A DNA stretch of 64,000 bases from Petunia secreta (taxonomy: Eukaryota; Streptophyta; Magnoliopsida; Solanales; Solanaceae). Made by a program: the position numbers and the translations under genes. Under the pieces are notes generated by a model, which was not told the origin of the DNA, searched no databases, and saw only the letters and a program-made list of their open reading frames with translations. The stretch spans positions 20,434,001 through 20,498,000 of the forward strand of contig JARKIP010000022.1 in NCBI GenBank assembly GCA_029990175.1, read 5' to 3'. Shown piece by piece: positions 37,113-49,056 of the stretch; within the stretch, counting starts at the first letter, position 1, and each line of letters opens with the position of its first letter.

Positions 37113-38857
37113 AACAGCTCGTCCAACTTGCCATTGGTCTATTCCTTGAAATCATCAAATTCTTTCTTTCCCTAAATTAGATGAACAAATGTATAAAGTC
37201 CTATAGGTCATGGAAACGCATAAAAAGTAGAAAAAACACAATGAACCTCTATAAATTTGGTATCAACGTAAGTCTACAAAGACTGAAAGAAACTATCAAC
37301 CTAATAAAAAAATGTCAAAAATATGAACACTTTAAAAATACTGTAGAGTAATAGATAGTCAGCAAAACAGAAATGATTAAACATACCACTTTCTTGAATT
37401 CTGCGAGGTTTTCATTCATAACAACAGCCCTTGTTTGAGAAGGAACTGATGTTGAAGCATCAAATGTCCTAGCTGCCTTGCTAGCTTTTGCAGTTGCAGT
37501 AAACTCTTCATTCAGTCCTTGTTGAATCTGACATGTTCCAATATCACCTTGCTTACTTTTCTATTTATTCTTAGTATGCTCAATGACAATGAAACGACTG
37601 TCCTGATACTTATTGGGTATGCCAAATTCTAAACCATCCAACTCTAATTCTGCTCACTCAACGTCACTTGGAGTAATGTTACTAGGCTTCTGCTGTTGAA
37701 TTATAGTGCAACATGCAAAAGAAAAACAAGAACAAAAATGTAAAGGTATACTTTAAAGGTATAATACCACAAAGTAGTATACTGACACGACATATTCTGC
37801 AAAAATAACATATTCTATAAAAGTGACACTACATGTACCGTTTCAACCGGCAAATAAAATACATCCAACTCAGAAATATTAGCTGCAAGTCGCTTCTTTC
37901 CTTCCCAATTGAGCATACAAGGAATCTTGGTGCTAACTCGAGTAGCAACTTTTCCCCCAATCAATGGACAGCACTCACAAAACCAAATCTGAAAAGCATG
38001 CGTAAACCCAGCATGCCTTGCAAATGTAGGGACAATATGAAGTGATTCCCTTGTAACCTTAAATATGTCAATACCCCATGGGTAATCATTAAAGTTACCA
38101 CTATCAACTAAGTCAACATAACACCGAGCAAGACATGCAGTTTTTAGTGGTAGAAAAAGAAATGAAGAAAGAAAATGCAAAACAGCAATCTTCACCGCAT
38201 CAGTGTCAGAATTTCCCTAACATTTCGTTTAAAAACGATGCGCTATCACTGTAGGATGTATTGGTAGACCCATTAAAATACATGCGCAATAGGTTATTGT
38301 CTTCACGACAAACCACCTCCTGGTCACCCATACATTTTAGACCTGTGACTAATGCAAACTCACCAAGTCCAAAACGTAATTGACAGCAATTCAAATCAAA
38401 CCATAAAACGTCTGGTGAATCATGATGGACTTGCCTACTCATCAAATACTGCACAAACCGAGTCTGCTTTGTTTGGTTTGGCATATCCAAGAAATATCCA
38501 AAGCAAGTTTCCCGAAATAGCTGGAGTTGTGTCGGGGTCAAGTTTGACTTCAAATTGTCAATAATATTTAGATTGGCATCATACGCAATCTTTGGGAAGT
38601 ATGTTTCATGTGAAGGCAAATAAAAATCCCAAACCTACAAAAAAAAGGGAGATTGGAATCATAAGCACTACAATACATATGACAAAGTTCAAAAACTATC
38701 TATTTCGTGCAGTTAAGCTAATTCTTTAATTAATTCAAAAAATTCTATTAGATGGTAATTAACAAAACTGACAGTAAAAATTGTCAATATAACTGTACAT
38801 AAAGTATCAACATAATTGTCAATAAACTTTCAATATACTTGTTTTTTAATTAAAGGA

Positions 38858-39230
38858 GTATACCATAAGGGTATACTGCATAATAAAAAGGTATACAGAA
38901 TAACACTTGTAATACTAAAACTTGTATACCTTTGTGGTAAACCAAAAGTATATACAAAGCAATTATACAGAATCAATACCAGTACAATAAAGCAAAAGTG
39001 TGAATATACTTTGCCCTGTAAACGAACTAACGAGTAAATGTACAGTGTATTCTAGAAAGATATACAATGAAATACCCATATTGAACAAATTTTTTATATG
39101 GTAAAGAACAGTTGATATTGAACACCATACCATTTGATAGCCAACATAATAAATCCAGTATACCAACAGGGTATACCACACACTACAAATGTATACAACT
39201 ATGCTATTATGCATAATAGAAAAAGTATAC
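38858..39230. repeat. GTATAC motif cluster in intron 1 of gene G
   Basis: About eight GTATAC hexamers, with 7-bp-spaced pairs at 38858/38871 and 39158/39171. The segment 39041-39155 recurs at 49580-49702 in the spacer next to the transposase, in the same orientation. Confidence 0.75.
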
Positions 39231-39739
39231 ATAATAAAACGTAATAAGGATACAAAAAATAGGGAGATGAACATCATAAAGTACCTTAGGCTCATTCGCA
39301 CCAACAGTAACTATTTCCACACTGTTTGCAATCGGTGGAGAACTAGAGGATTCAGGACAGTTAGCACGTTTATGTTGGTAAACGTGCTTCAAGCTCAATT
39401 TTGAACAAGGGTTTATCATTTTTAGTAGAAAGGGTTAAAATCAATTAAAGCAGGGGTTTGAATCATGGATTTGGGGAATGTAATCAAATGGGGAAATGGG
39501 GGAAACGGGGCAAATTTGGTCCAAATGGGGGAAATGGAATGTAAGTAAATGGGGAAATAGGGGAGAGGATCAATTTTAGAGAAAAACTGAGTACTGTTTG
39601 GAGGGAAATGGGTAGAGGGTGTAAGTATCAAATAGCAAGACATTTTTTTAGTTGTATACCATTAGCTTATATCATATAATATGCATTATTATATTCTTAG
39701 TTGAAGTAGTATACTTTTTGTGCTACGTATACCTGTATG

Positions 39740-39744
39740 GTATA
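39740..39744. repeat. Left target-site duplication GTATA of LTR element 2
   Basis: GTATA precedes the TG start of the left LTR and recurs at 48339-48343 after the CA end of the right LTR. The duplicated bases belong to a GTATAC motif of the MULE. Confidence 0.95.
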
Positions 39745-42255
39745 TGACATGATCCGAAATCCGGTTAGGCCGTGCGGGCACCCGACATCCTCCCCTAGAC
39801 CCGTCGGGCGAACCCTTACCAACTAAATTAGGAAAATAAATATAACAATTCAAAAATAAGGACAAGACTTGTAAAAAAAAAAACACAGACACACTGATAC
39901 GTCTAAGCTGTACAAAAAAAAATTACAGCTGACTACCCAACATACTAGATTTAGGGCTATCCAGACTAGACATCTAAGAGTACAAAAGAAGACAGATACC
40001 TCCTGAGGGGAGCAGAATGCAACTGAAATAATAAACAATAAACTGGTGGCTATCCGGAATAAAAGCTGGCTCACCGTGACAGCTGAAGTCGTCTTCGCTC
40101 ATTCACAACGTGGCGAGATCAATCCTGGAGCGAACCTGCCGAAACGAAATAGATAGACAGGAAACAAACAACAAACAAGGGTGAGTCAAAAGGACTCAAT
40201 AAGTGGGGCAGACTAGTCACCTCAAAGAATAGGAAAGCTAGCCAGGGAGGAAAAAAAACAGATAGACCAAATTCCTTTCAACCGGGAACACGTAAGAAAC
40301 TTATAAACTCAACCAAGGATGCGTGCCAGAAATATATCAACAAATAAGCAATGCACATATAAGCAGAACAGTCGTCATGTACCGCAAGTCTACACAATGG
40401 TATGAATTGAGATGAAATGAAATGAAGTGAGATGAAATAAAATGAAATGAGATGAAATGAAATGAAATGAAATATGATGCAACGGGTCACATGTTCCCTT
40501 AATCCTATCTCGAAGCAGAATATTCCTGCATTCGAGGGGAATCCAATCTGATAACCAACTGGAGCGGAATACTCCTCTTCCTGGGGCGGAATACTCCTGC
40601 ACCCGATATAATATAAACCAGAGGCGGAATACTCCTGCACTCTCCTGGGGCGGAATACTCCTGCACCCGATATAATGTAAAGCTGAGGCGGAATACTCCT
40701 GCACTCAATATCTGACATAAGAGCGAAATACTCCTGCTCCTGGGGCAGAATCCTCCTACCCTCAATATGATACAATGGAGCGGAACCCTCCTGCTCCTGG
40801 GGCGGAATACTCCTGCGACCAATGATATGCAATGTAATGCATATGAATGACCTATAATGCATATGAATGCAATGTAATGCAATAATAACTCTTCACCGGC
40901 GCGGGACTCTCATCGACAGCCGGGAAGTAGATACTAACTCACAGCCAGAGTACAATGCTCAGATCCTCAATGCAACACCAACAATAGGACATAACATATA
41001 ATATACAATATAAATCCAAAGCTAGGGCGTAATGAGTACGTCTATCGGCAGCTACACACGTAAGGAACACGTGGTAGAAAATCCATGAGGCCAGGTGCCT
41101 CTAAAGAAATGGATATAAACACTTACCTTGTTACAATGTTAGCACAGCCACTCAATAACCACTTTGTCCTTTGGTTTCATTGCCAAACGATCCCACTCTA
41201 TTCAATAAGCAGAAAAATATATCAAATTAGGCTAAAGGCTTCATTCCTCACATCTTAGGGCAATCCAGTTAGGAACGTGATACCCTATTTGCATACGCAA
41301 TACGCAGGCCAGGCCTATATACAGGGTTAAAGAGCACATAACCAAACCCCTAATAAATTATATTTATATGTTGCCTATAACTCACTGAGTACGAATATAT
41401 AATAATTCCACTATTGGGGTCCAATTGATCCTTTAAATTATAAGTTGAACTTATTAAAACGATGTCTAATATTCCAAGTTTTACCATTAAAATATATTCA
41501 AACACACGTAATAAACTCAAATAATATATTGGGATCATTACCTGAATATTTCGGGGTGAAAATTCTACTTTTCTCCGGCTCTTTTTCTCATTTCTGGCAT
41601 TTTCTTCCTTTCTCTGCTTTTGTTCTCGTTTCTGTTATGTTTCGTTTCATTTTCTGTTATGTAGTTGTAAAATAGGTAAGGGACACCGCCCATGGTCACT
41701 TACTCACCTTGCCTTTTCTTTCATTTTTTGTCTTTTTCTTTTCTTTTATGTTCTTTTATAATTTCTTTTCTTTTCGTGGTAAAATTTAAAACGGTACCCT
41801 ACGATATTCGAAATAATTTTAAATTTTGCATACAAGTTATACCAAATATATGTAGCATACTCGCGAAGGCGGATCTCAAATCGGGTTCCGTAAACTCAAG
41901 ATGCGAATTTAAATAGAAATAGTCAAATTATTTAACTTTCGGCATTTTAGCGGAAACTAGCCGAACAACATCGAAATTCACTTTCGAAAGTTCACAAAAG
42001 TCACAAATAATCATACGAACCTAACGGTGCTTTCGGATTTTGAATCGGAGCTCATTCACCAAAACCGAGCTCGAAAATCTCTTTTTAATATTTATCGACA
42101 ATAAAAACTGAAACCTTCTTCCGATGCCTACCAAATGAGGTCTGATTTAGCTCAGATTTTACAGACAGGTCCTAATAGACATTATGAATATTTTAAAAAT
42201 ATCGGCACGCCAATCGGAGTCCTAACTTCTGAAAAGACTGACCGAGGTCGTTTCA
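39745..42255 (-). repeat. 3' LTR of element 2
   Basis: 2511 bp with TG/CA ends. It holds a TGAAA-type pentanucleotide tract (about 40405-40475) and a minisatellite based on GCGGAATACTCCTGC (40510-40840). Confidence 0.92.
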
Positions 42256-42654
42256 TTCTCCTCCACTTAAACTCTCGTTCGTCCTCGAACGAGCCTAAAT
42301 CTAAAGCAAGATCCACGCAGATAACAAGAGAACTTACACGACCTTCATAAGCTACTCCACAGGCATTATCTCCTGATTACATGATCAGAATTATAACACG
42401 AACACCGAACTCTTGGAATAAAATATATCTGGATAATATGATAACACCATTGCCCAGCTTATTTTGACTAAACTGATCCTTCCTCGATCACGAGAGGAGA
42501 GTTTTACTTTTTCGAAACAAAGATACATGAAACTTTGAATGGGTTAACATGATTCAGCCGATAATCACCTCTTCGATATACGTTTCGATATATAACAGGT
42601 CAATGGAACTAAGAATTAGCTCACGCTTGATGCAATAGGTGGAGCTTTTGAAGT

Positions 42655-42960
42655 ACCTTGTCACTACACATTATAGAAGATTTGATGTAAGCTATATTAT
42701 TTTTACAAACGCATTACGCAACATCTCAGTTGATGTTAGTGTTGTTCCGCAAGCTCCTTGTAGGAATGTAGTTACTCATATCCTAATGTATGTCAAAGGT
42801 TCATCTGAACAGGGTCTATCATACAAGGATAAGGATCATGCAAATACTACTGGATAGTATGATGCAGACCAGGAATGTTATTCAGACTGAACATCTACTT
42901 CAGGGTATTGTCTTTGAATTGGAAATATATTGACTTGAAAAAGTAAAAATAAAAGAGACA
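42655..42960 (+). pseudogene. Ty1/copia RNase H fragment inside element 2
   Basis: Plus-strand translation gives MYVKGSSEQGLSYKDKDHA, then DADQE, TSTSGYC and a WKSKNK-like end with stops between. This is the order of the copia RNase H region (YIKG...GL.Y, YSDADWAG, RSTSGYC, SWKSKKQ). Short and decayed, and opposite in strand to the host element. Confidence 0.65.
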
Positions 42961-43129
42961 TGTAGTTGGACCATGAGCTGAGGTAGAATACCAGCAACAA
43001 AGTTGATTACATGTGCACTTATAACGCTAAAGTAACTTCTCAAAGAGTTGAGGTGTGAAAGAGATATAAATACCAATGATGAATTGTCAACAAGCTGCAC
43101 TAGACCTTTAACTCTAAATTTCCATGAAG

Positions 43130-43440
43130 TAAAACAGCGTCAGTATGAGAATCCAGTTCTAGTTGAATACAGATAGATAGCCAGAAGAAAACCAGAGTCA
43201 CCATACAGGGTTACTACTGACGGTGTTCTCATGTATAAAGATAGACTTTGTGTCCATGATGTTACAGATTTACGTGGACAGATTATGATAGAGGTACATT
43301 ATTCCAAATATACTGTTTATCTAGGTTTGACTAAGATGTACCATGATCTTAAGTAGATTTCTTGGTGGGACGGAATGAAGTGTGACATAGCAGAATTTGT
43401 GGCTCAGTGTTCTATTTGCCAGCAAGTTAAAGTCGTGTCA
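43130..43440 (+). pseudogene. Ty3/gypsy integrase zinc-binding fragment inside element 2
   Basis: Translation includes YRVTTDGVLMYKDRLCV, LRGQIMIEVHYS, TKMYHDLK and DIAEFVAQCSICQQVKV. This is the HHCC domain (H...H...C-x2-C) and its linker as found in gypsy integrases, with two stops. Just downstream, GGATCGTGACAAAAGTGGTATCA (43571-43593) looks like the end of another gypsy LTR with a primer site. Confidence 0.75.
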
Positions 43441-43599
43441 TCTTTCCAGATTTATGCTTTCAGCAGAAAGGTACGTATATATGATCAGGTTGCTAGCTTA
43501 TCTCTATCATTAACAGATTATTAGTTGGTTTAGCAATGATCGACACTCATTATAGGTTTCTGTCCTGGCCCTAGGTTGGATCGTGACAAAAGTGGTATC

Positions 43600-45973
43600 A
43601 ATGCCTTAGAGATTTAATGTTACCATTCAGTATTTGGAGGAAGACTCCTCCACTTAAAGCACAAACTTATGCAGTTATTTGAATAAGAATAATCATCCTC
43701 GCACAGTCTGCTGGACTAAGAAGATTTAGCTAAAAACAGAATGCGGCTCGAACCTGAGCTACCAAAGCTAGACTACTTACGAGTCAAAGTAGCCCAAGAA
43801 TCGCAATTTAAAGAAACAAATATTAAATGAGCTTTATGGAACAACATCCATGCCAATTTGACCTCCCAATAAGAAGGAAACTCTGAAAATTTACCAGAAA
43901 ACCCTTTTATACCGAGACAAACTTGTAGAATGACATGACTCTACTAGCGTCTCGAACCCAGAGGAGACACATAGATCGAGTATTACTTACTAACCACTTT
44001 ACACCGGAAGAAACAATGACACTTTCTGATGGTGATGAACTAGAATCCCATAATCCAACAAACACAGAATTTTTGAGAACAGAGGTAAACTAATTTGATA
44101 TAATAATAATAGAAGATGGCACGACAAGATGTCAGGCAGACAATAGCGACACTCACCGTCAAATTTCCCATATTTAGACCAGATAAATTAATAGAGTCTC
44201 ACCAATGCCAGGAATAAATCATACCAGAAGCTCGCCCCTCTATCGCAGCCGATCCTTAACAGAAACGACATCAAAAGAAACCATGGAAACATGATAGGAC
44301 ACCCCATTTCTAGATCGACTGGAAGAATCAAATCTTACTCACATATAAGAGAAGAAGAAATCTCAGGGTCTACTATATCGGATACCTCACCATCACGCCA
44401 AACAAGCAGTTCATAGAACTGCCTCTACAGCTGAGCTGAGCCACTAGCCGGATAATCACCTTCTGAAGAACCACTACCACCATGCTCTCAACCTCTACTA
44501 GATGGTGCATTTCTTTTGCTGATTGAGATCTAAATGAAATCCCCTGTGACTGCGCAGATGCCTGATAACGAGAGAAAAGACAACTGCCTACTTGCCTGAC
44601 TAAGGTAAAACTCCACCATAAATGATAGGCTCCCGACAATGATAACACCTTTTTAGTGAAAATGAAAGTTGGACAGGTTGTTGATAGCTATGAAGAGAAA
44701 AACTAGGTCTGATCTTGACGAACTACTAGCGCACTTTAAGAATCACGTGTCACAAGCTAAAATAACCTGGAAGGAGACCTCCCAAAATAATTAGAACTCT
44801 TATCTCCAAATGAGGTACCATGGTTGCCCACCAGAACCACGGGATCTCTTGCTCTCCTGGTCTAACTTATGGTATGCCTAATACCTCTGAGCAATATCAA
44901 TAACAACATCAAATGATATCCAGACCTCAATTTCTCGAGCCATCTGGATTTCAAGGAAAAATAAAGGTCATCAATAAATCTTTGAATCTCTCGAAAGGCT
45001 TATGAACTAGTTCTAATGCATATCCAGCCATTCTATAGAATTCAATATCATATTCTAAAACACCAGCAGGCTACCCTGTCCAATCCAACAAAACTGGCAA
45101 CACTTTTCATCTCGCTCGCTACTCAAAAGGAACTTTTCCACGAATCTAGAAGAAAAATCGAACCAAGTTAGCTAATAAAAGAGCGGCCCACTAATCCAAG
45201 GCTGGACCCTGAAACTGGAAAGCAGAATAATCAACACCACACCGTTCGATATGATCAAGAGCTAGAAGGATACGCTGACATCATTTTATTTTTAAAAAAC
45301 TTACACCGGGATTATCTAATGCATTGCTTGGGAATATCGGGATGTTCAACCGCATAAAATAATATATCCTCCTTGGGCACTCGAACCGAACGGTTACCTC
45401 GGCTAGCTAACCAGCCAGCACAATTGGTGGCACAACACATGCTGCATTTGGAACGTATTTTACTGCGGCAATATTAAGAACTAGAATAGGAACTCCCTGA
45501 GATCGAACGTCTCCATCTGCGGTAACCTGATAGGTTGCCTAGCGAATAATAAGTTCTTGCGGTATCTGCGTCGCCAAGATTCTCGTAAGAGCAATGTACA
45601 GACCAAGGGAACTACAAGGCCCTGCTCCCTTGCCCATCGCGAGCTTGCACGGTCGGGACCTCTGTAACTAGTTCGTCAGCACGATCAAAAACTCTCGAGG
45701 CTTCATCAGTGCTAGTCCCAGGCTAGACTTCTTCGTCTTGAACTCATACCGTTTTGGATTTATCGCACGAGGGTTCATAATTATCACGAAGGAATTAACG
45801 AAAATACTTTTGCATCCTAGACCGACGCACGATCAGAAAAGAAGGAAGTGAAACTTCCTAAATGCCATCATAGCCTCTCGTAGATAAGTACGGACGTCTG
45901 CGTACCCATCAGCGAGACTCTACTAGATACTGTCTTAGTCTGGATAGATTCTAAACTGGGCTCTGATACCAAT
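43600..45973 (-). other. Decayed gag-like interior of element 2
   Basis: No long open frame. Short minus-strand pieces (for example 44648-44373, Ser/Gln-rich) and the position next to the primer site suggest eroded gag. I could not name a domain. Confidence 0.3.
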
Positions 45974-48338
45974 TGACACGACCCGGAATCCGGTTAGGCC
46001 GTGCGGGCACCCGACATCTTCCCCTAGACCCGTCGGGCGAACCCTTACCAACTAAATTAGGAAAATAAATATAACAATTCAAAAATAATGACAAGACTTT
46101 TAAAAAGAAAAACAGACATACTGATACCTCTAAGCTGTACAAAAAAATTTACAGCTGACTACCCAACATACTAGGTTTAAGGCTATCCAGTCTAGACATC
46201 TAAGAGTATAAAAGAAGACAGATGCCTCCTGAGGGGAGCAAAATGAAACTGAAATAATAAACAATATACTGGTGGCCATCCGAAATAAAAGCTGGCTCAC
46301 CGTGACAGCTAAAGTCGTCTTCGCTCCTTCACAACGTGGTGAGCTCAATCCTGGAGCGAACCTGCCGAAACAAAATAGATAGACAAGAAACAAACAACAA
46401 ACAAGTGTGAGTCAAAAGGACTCAAATAAGTGGGGCAGACTAGTCACCTCAAAGAATAGGAAAGCTAGCCAGGGAGAAAAAAAACAGATAGACCAAATTC
46501 CTTTCAGCTGGAAACACGTAAGAAACTTATAAACTCAACCAAGGATGCGTGCCAGAAACATATCAGCAAATAAGCAATGCACATATAAGCAAAACAGTCG
46601 TCACGTACCGCAAGTCTACACAATGGTATGAATTGAGATGAAATGAAATGAAGTGAGATGAAATGAAATGAAATATGATGCAAAGGGTCACATGTGCCCA
46701 TAATCCTATCTCGAAGCGGAATACTCCTGCATTCGAGAGGAATCCAATCTGATAACCAACTGGAGCGGAATACTCCTGCTCCTGGGGCGGAACACTCCTG
46801 CACCCGATATAATATAAACCAGAGGCGGAATACTCCTGCACTCTCCTGGGGCGGAATACTCCTGCACCCGATATAATGTAAAGCTGAGGCGGAACACTCC
46901 TGCACTCAATATCTGACATAAGAGCGAAATACTCCTGCTCCTGGGGCGGAATCCTCCTACCCTCAATATGATACAATGGAGCGGAATCCTCCTGCTCCTG
47001 GGACGGAATACTCCTGCGACCAATGATATGCAATGTAATGCATATGAATGACATATAATGCATATGAATGCAATGTGATGCAATAATAACACTTCACCGG
47101 CGCGGGACTCTCATCGACAGCCGGGAAGTAGATACCAACTCACAACCAGAGTACAATGCTCAGATCCTCAATGCAACACCAACAACAGGACATAACATAT
47201 AATATACAATATAAATCCAAAGCTAGGGCGTGATGAGTACGTCTATCGGCAGCTACACATGTAAGGAACACGTAGTAGAAAATCCATGAGGCCAGATGCC
47301 TCTAAAGAAATGGATATAAACACTTACCTTGTTACAATGTTAGCACAACCACTCAATAAACGCTTTGTCCTTTAGTTTCATTGCCAAACGATCCCACTCT
47401 ATTCAACAAGCTGAAAAATATATCATATTAGGCTAAAGGCGTCATTCCTCACATCTTAGGGCAATCCAGTTAGGAACCTGATACCCTATTTGCATACGCA
47501 ATACGCAGACCAGGCCCATATACAGGGTTGAAGGATTGGGGTCCAATTGACCTCTTAAATTATAAGTTGAACTTATTAAAACGATGTCTAATATTCCAAG
47601 TTTTACCGTTAAAACATATTCAAACACACGTAATAAACTCAAATAATATATTAGGATCATTACCTGAATATTTCGGGGTGAAAATTCTACTTTTCTCCGC
47701 CTCTTTTTCTCATTTTCTGGCATTTTTTGCTTTCTCTGCTTTTGTTCTCGTTTCTGTTATGTTTCGTTTCATTTTCTGTTCTGTAGTTGTAAAATGGATA
47801 AGGGCCACCGCCCATGGTCACTTACTCACCTTGCCTCATGGATATTCGATATTCTTTTCGTGACAAAATTTAAAACGGCACCCTACGATATTTGAAATAA
47901 TTCTAATTTTTGCATACAAGTTATACAAAATATATGTAGCATACTCGCGAAGGCGGATCTCAAATCGAGTTCCCGAAACTCGAGATGGGAAATTAAATAG
48001 AAAGAGTCAAATTATTTAACTTTCGGCATTTTAGCGGAAACTAGCCGAACAACATCGAAATTCACTTTCGAAAGTTCACAAAAGTCATAAATAATAATAC
48101 GAACCTAACGGCGCTTTTGAATTTCGAATCGGAGCTCATTCGCCCAAACCGAGCTTGAAAATCTCTTTTTAATATTTATCGACAATAAAAACTGAAACCT
48201 TCTTCCGATGCCTACCAAACGAGGTCTGATTTAGCTCAAATTTTACAGACAGGGCCTAATGGACATTACGAATATTTTAAATTATTAGCACGCCAATCGG
48301 AGTCCTAACTTCCGGAACGACTGACCGAGGTCGTTTCA
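45974..48338 (-). repeat. 5' LTR of element 2
   Basis: 2365 bp, partner of 39745-42255. The GCGGAATACTCCTGC minisatellite lies at about 46715-47025. It ends GGTCGTTTCA, followed by the GTATA duplication. Confidence 0.92.
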
Positions 48339-48600
48339 GTATACTGCTGTATAGAAAGGAAAAATAAGTTTATTATAAACATTCAAGGCTGGTATACCAT
48401 TTGTGTGACATTTTCAAGTTGTATACCATTGGGGTATATCGTATACTGTAAAGGTATACCATTTGGCATATACCTAATATCATAAAGTTGTGTACTCTGG
48501 GGAGGTATACATTATAAACATTCATAGTAGATTGACATTTCAATAAAGATACACGATGACATCATAGATCTTCTATAACTACTCTATGAACAGTATACAT
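48339..48600. repeat. GTATAC cluster at the right edge of LTR element 2
   Basis: About seven GTATAC hexamers downstream (minus strand) of ORF H. This is the inverted counterpart of the 7435-7735 cluster downstream of ORF B. Confidence 0.8.
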
Positions 48601-48731
48601 CACAATAAAAACTAGACATGTAACATAAACAGGCTACTTAACTCAGACAAACATGATAGAACACAACAAACCATAAAATATTTCACATAAAACAGAAAGT
48701 ACTGCTTAAATTGACCAGTTTACACAAGACT

Positions 48732-48950
48732 TCAAATTTTTGGAGAAGTATAGTAGTCAGCAGGGTCCATTTTATGATCTGCAAGAAGACCATGAAGCAT
48801 TTTCTTCATCCGACGAACATCCTTCTTGTACTGTTGAAGGAATTCCTCAAAACTATCCTTAAAAGTTGCAAGTTCATCTTTTAATTTCTCCACCACCATC
48901 TTTGTTGTTGGTGCAGTAGAAGATCCTGCAGTAATTGGTCAACGTGCCAT
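48732..48950 (-). pseudogene. Coiled-coil protein H, inverted copy of B with early stop
   Basis: Same length as B (219 bp including stop), with the same ending DPADYYT followed by SPKI. Codon 4 is TGA where B has Arg. An internal ATG at codon 18 would still give an almost complete coiled-coil (VVEKLKDELATFKDSFEEF, then LQQYKKDVRRMKKMLHGLL). Thus it may be a pseudogene or an N-terminally shortened gene. The N-terminal basic segment is what would be lost. Conservation between B and H is strong. Confidence 0.75.
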
Positions 48951-49050
48951 TTCTCTCTGTATGCGTGTGTTTGGGTAATTTTTTTTACAAGATGAAAGAA
49001 ACTGTGCTTATATTAGATTTTGAAGAATAAAACAGCAATAATAACCCTGT

Positions 49051-49056
49051 TTTATA
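49051..49056 (-). promoter_or_regulatory. Putative TATA box of ORF H
   Basis: TATAAA on the minus strand about 100 bp upstream of the ATG at 48950, at the same place as the TATA box of ORF B (6958). The surrounding leader (CTTCAAAATCTAATAT, AGCACAGTTT) is shared. Confidence 0.5.

Larger units (their letters stand above)
32865..39419 (-). pseudogene. Ulp1-like gene G (DUF1985 + C48 protease), second lineage
   Basis: Exon 1 (39419-39285) starts MINPCSKLSLKHVYQ. The DUF1985 exon begins near 38634 (VWDFYLPSHETYFPKIAY, CFGYFLDMPNQ, FGLGEFALVTGLKC) and, after a TAG plus frame change near 38210, continues to about 37830 (YPWGIDIFKVT, FTHAFQIWFCECCPL). A long linker (37800-33980) contains tandem exon modules. 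Protease: 33690-33190 (DVIFYYLRKKAKYALKLKM, GWHWILARISL, then FYEKRDDIELQGG in another frame), and a last exon ending at 32865 with DCGAFVASFAEYIIEG. Its WHWILAR type matches gene D. The C-terminus is basic (ERQGKHRRGKKCKK). Frame changes occur around the catalytic Asp region. Confidence 0.8.
39745..48338 (-). mobile_element. Long-LTR retrotransposon 2 with scrambled interior
   Basis: LTRs of 2511 bp (39745-42255) and 2365 bp (45974-48338) begin TGACAYGA and end GGTCGTTTCA. A primer site TTGGTATCAGAGCCC (minus) abuts the right LTR, and a purine tract AGTGGAGGAGAA (minus) abuts the left LTR. It therefore reads leftward. The interior (42256-45973) is only 3.7 kb and has no intact gag or pol. 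It contains plus-strand copia and gypsy fragments, opposite to the element's own direction. The LTRs differ by substitutions and deletions (for example, left 41330-41415 has no counterpart in the right). It inserted in the MULE between H and G. Confidence 0.92.

Noticed and set aside
40278..40882. Repetitive proteins predicted inside the long LTRs (also 46504-47092)
   Set aside because: Products of the GCGGAATACTCCTGC minisatellite in several frames, inside LTRs; not genes.
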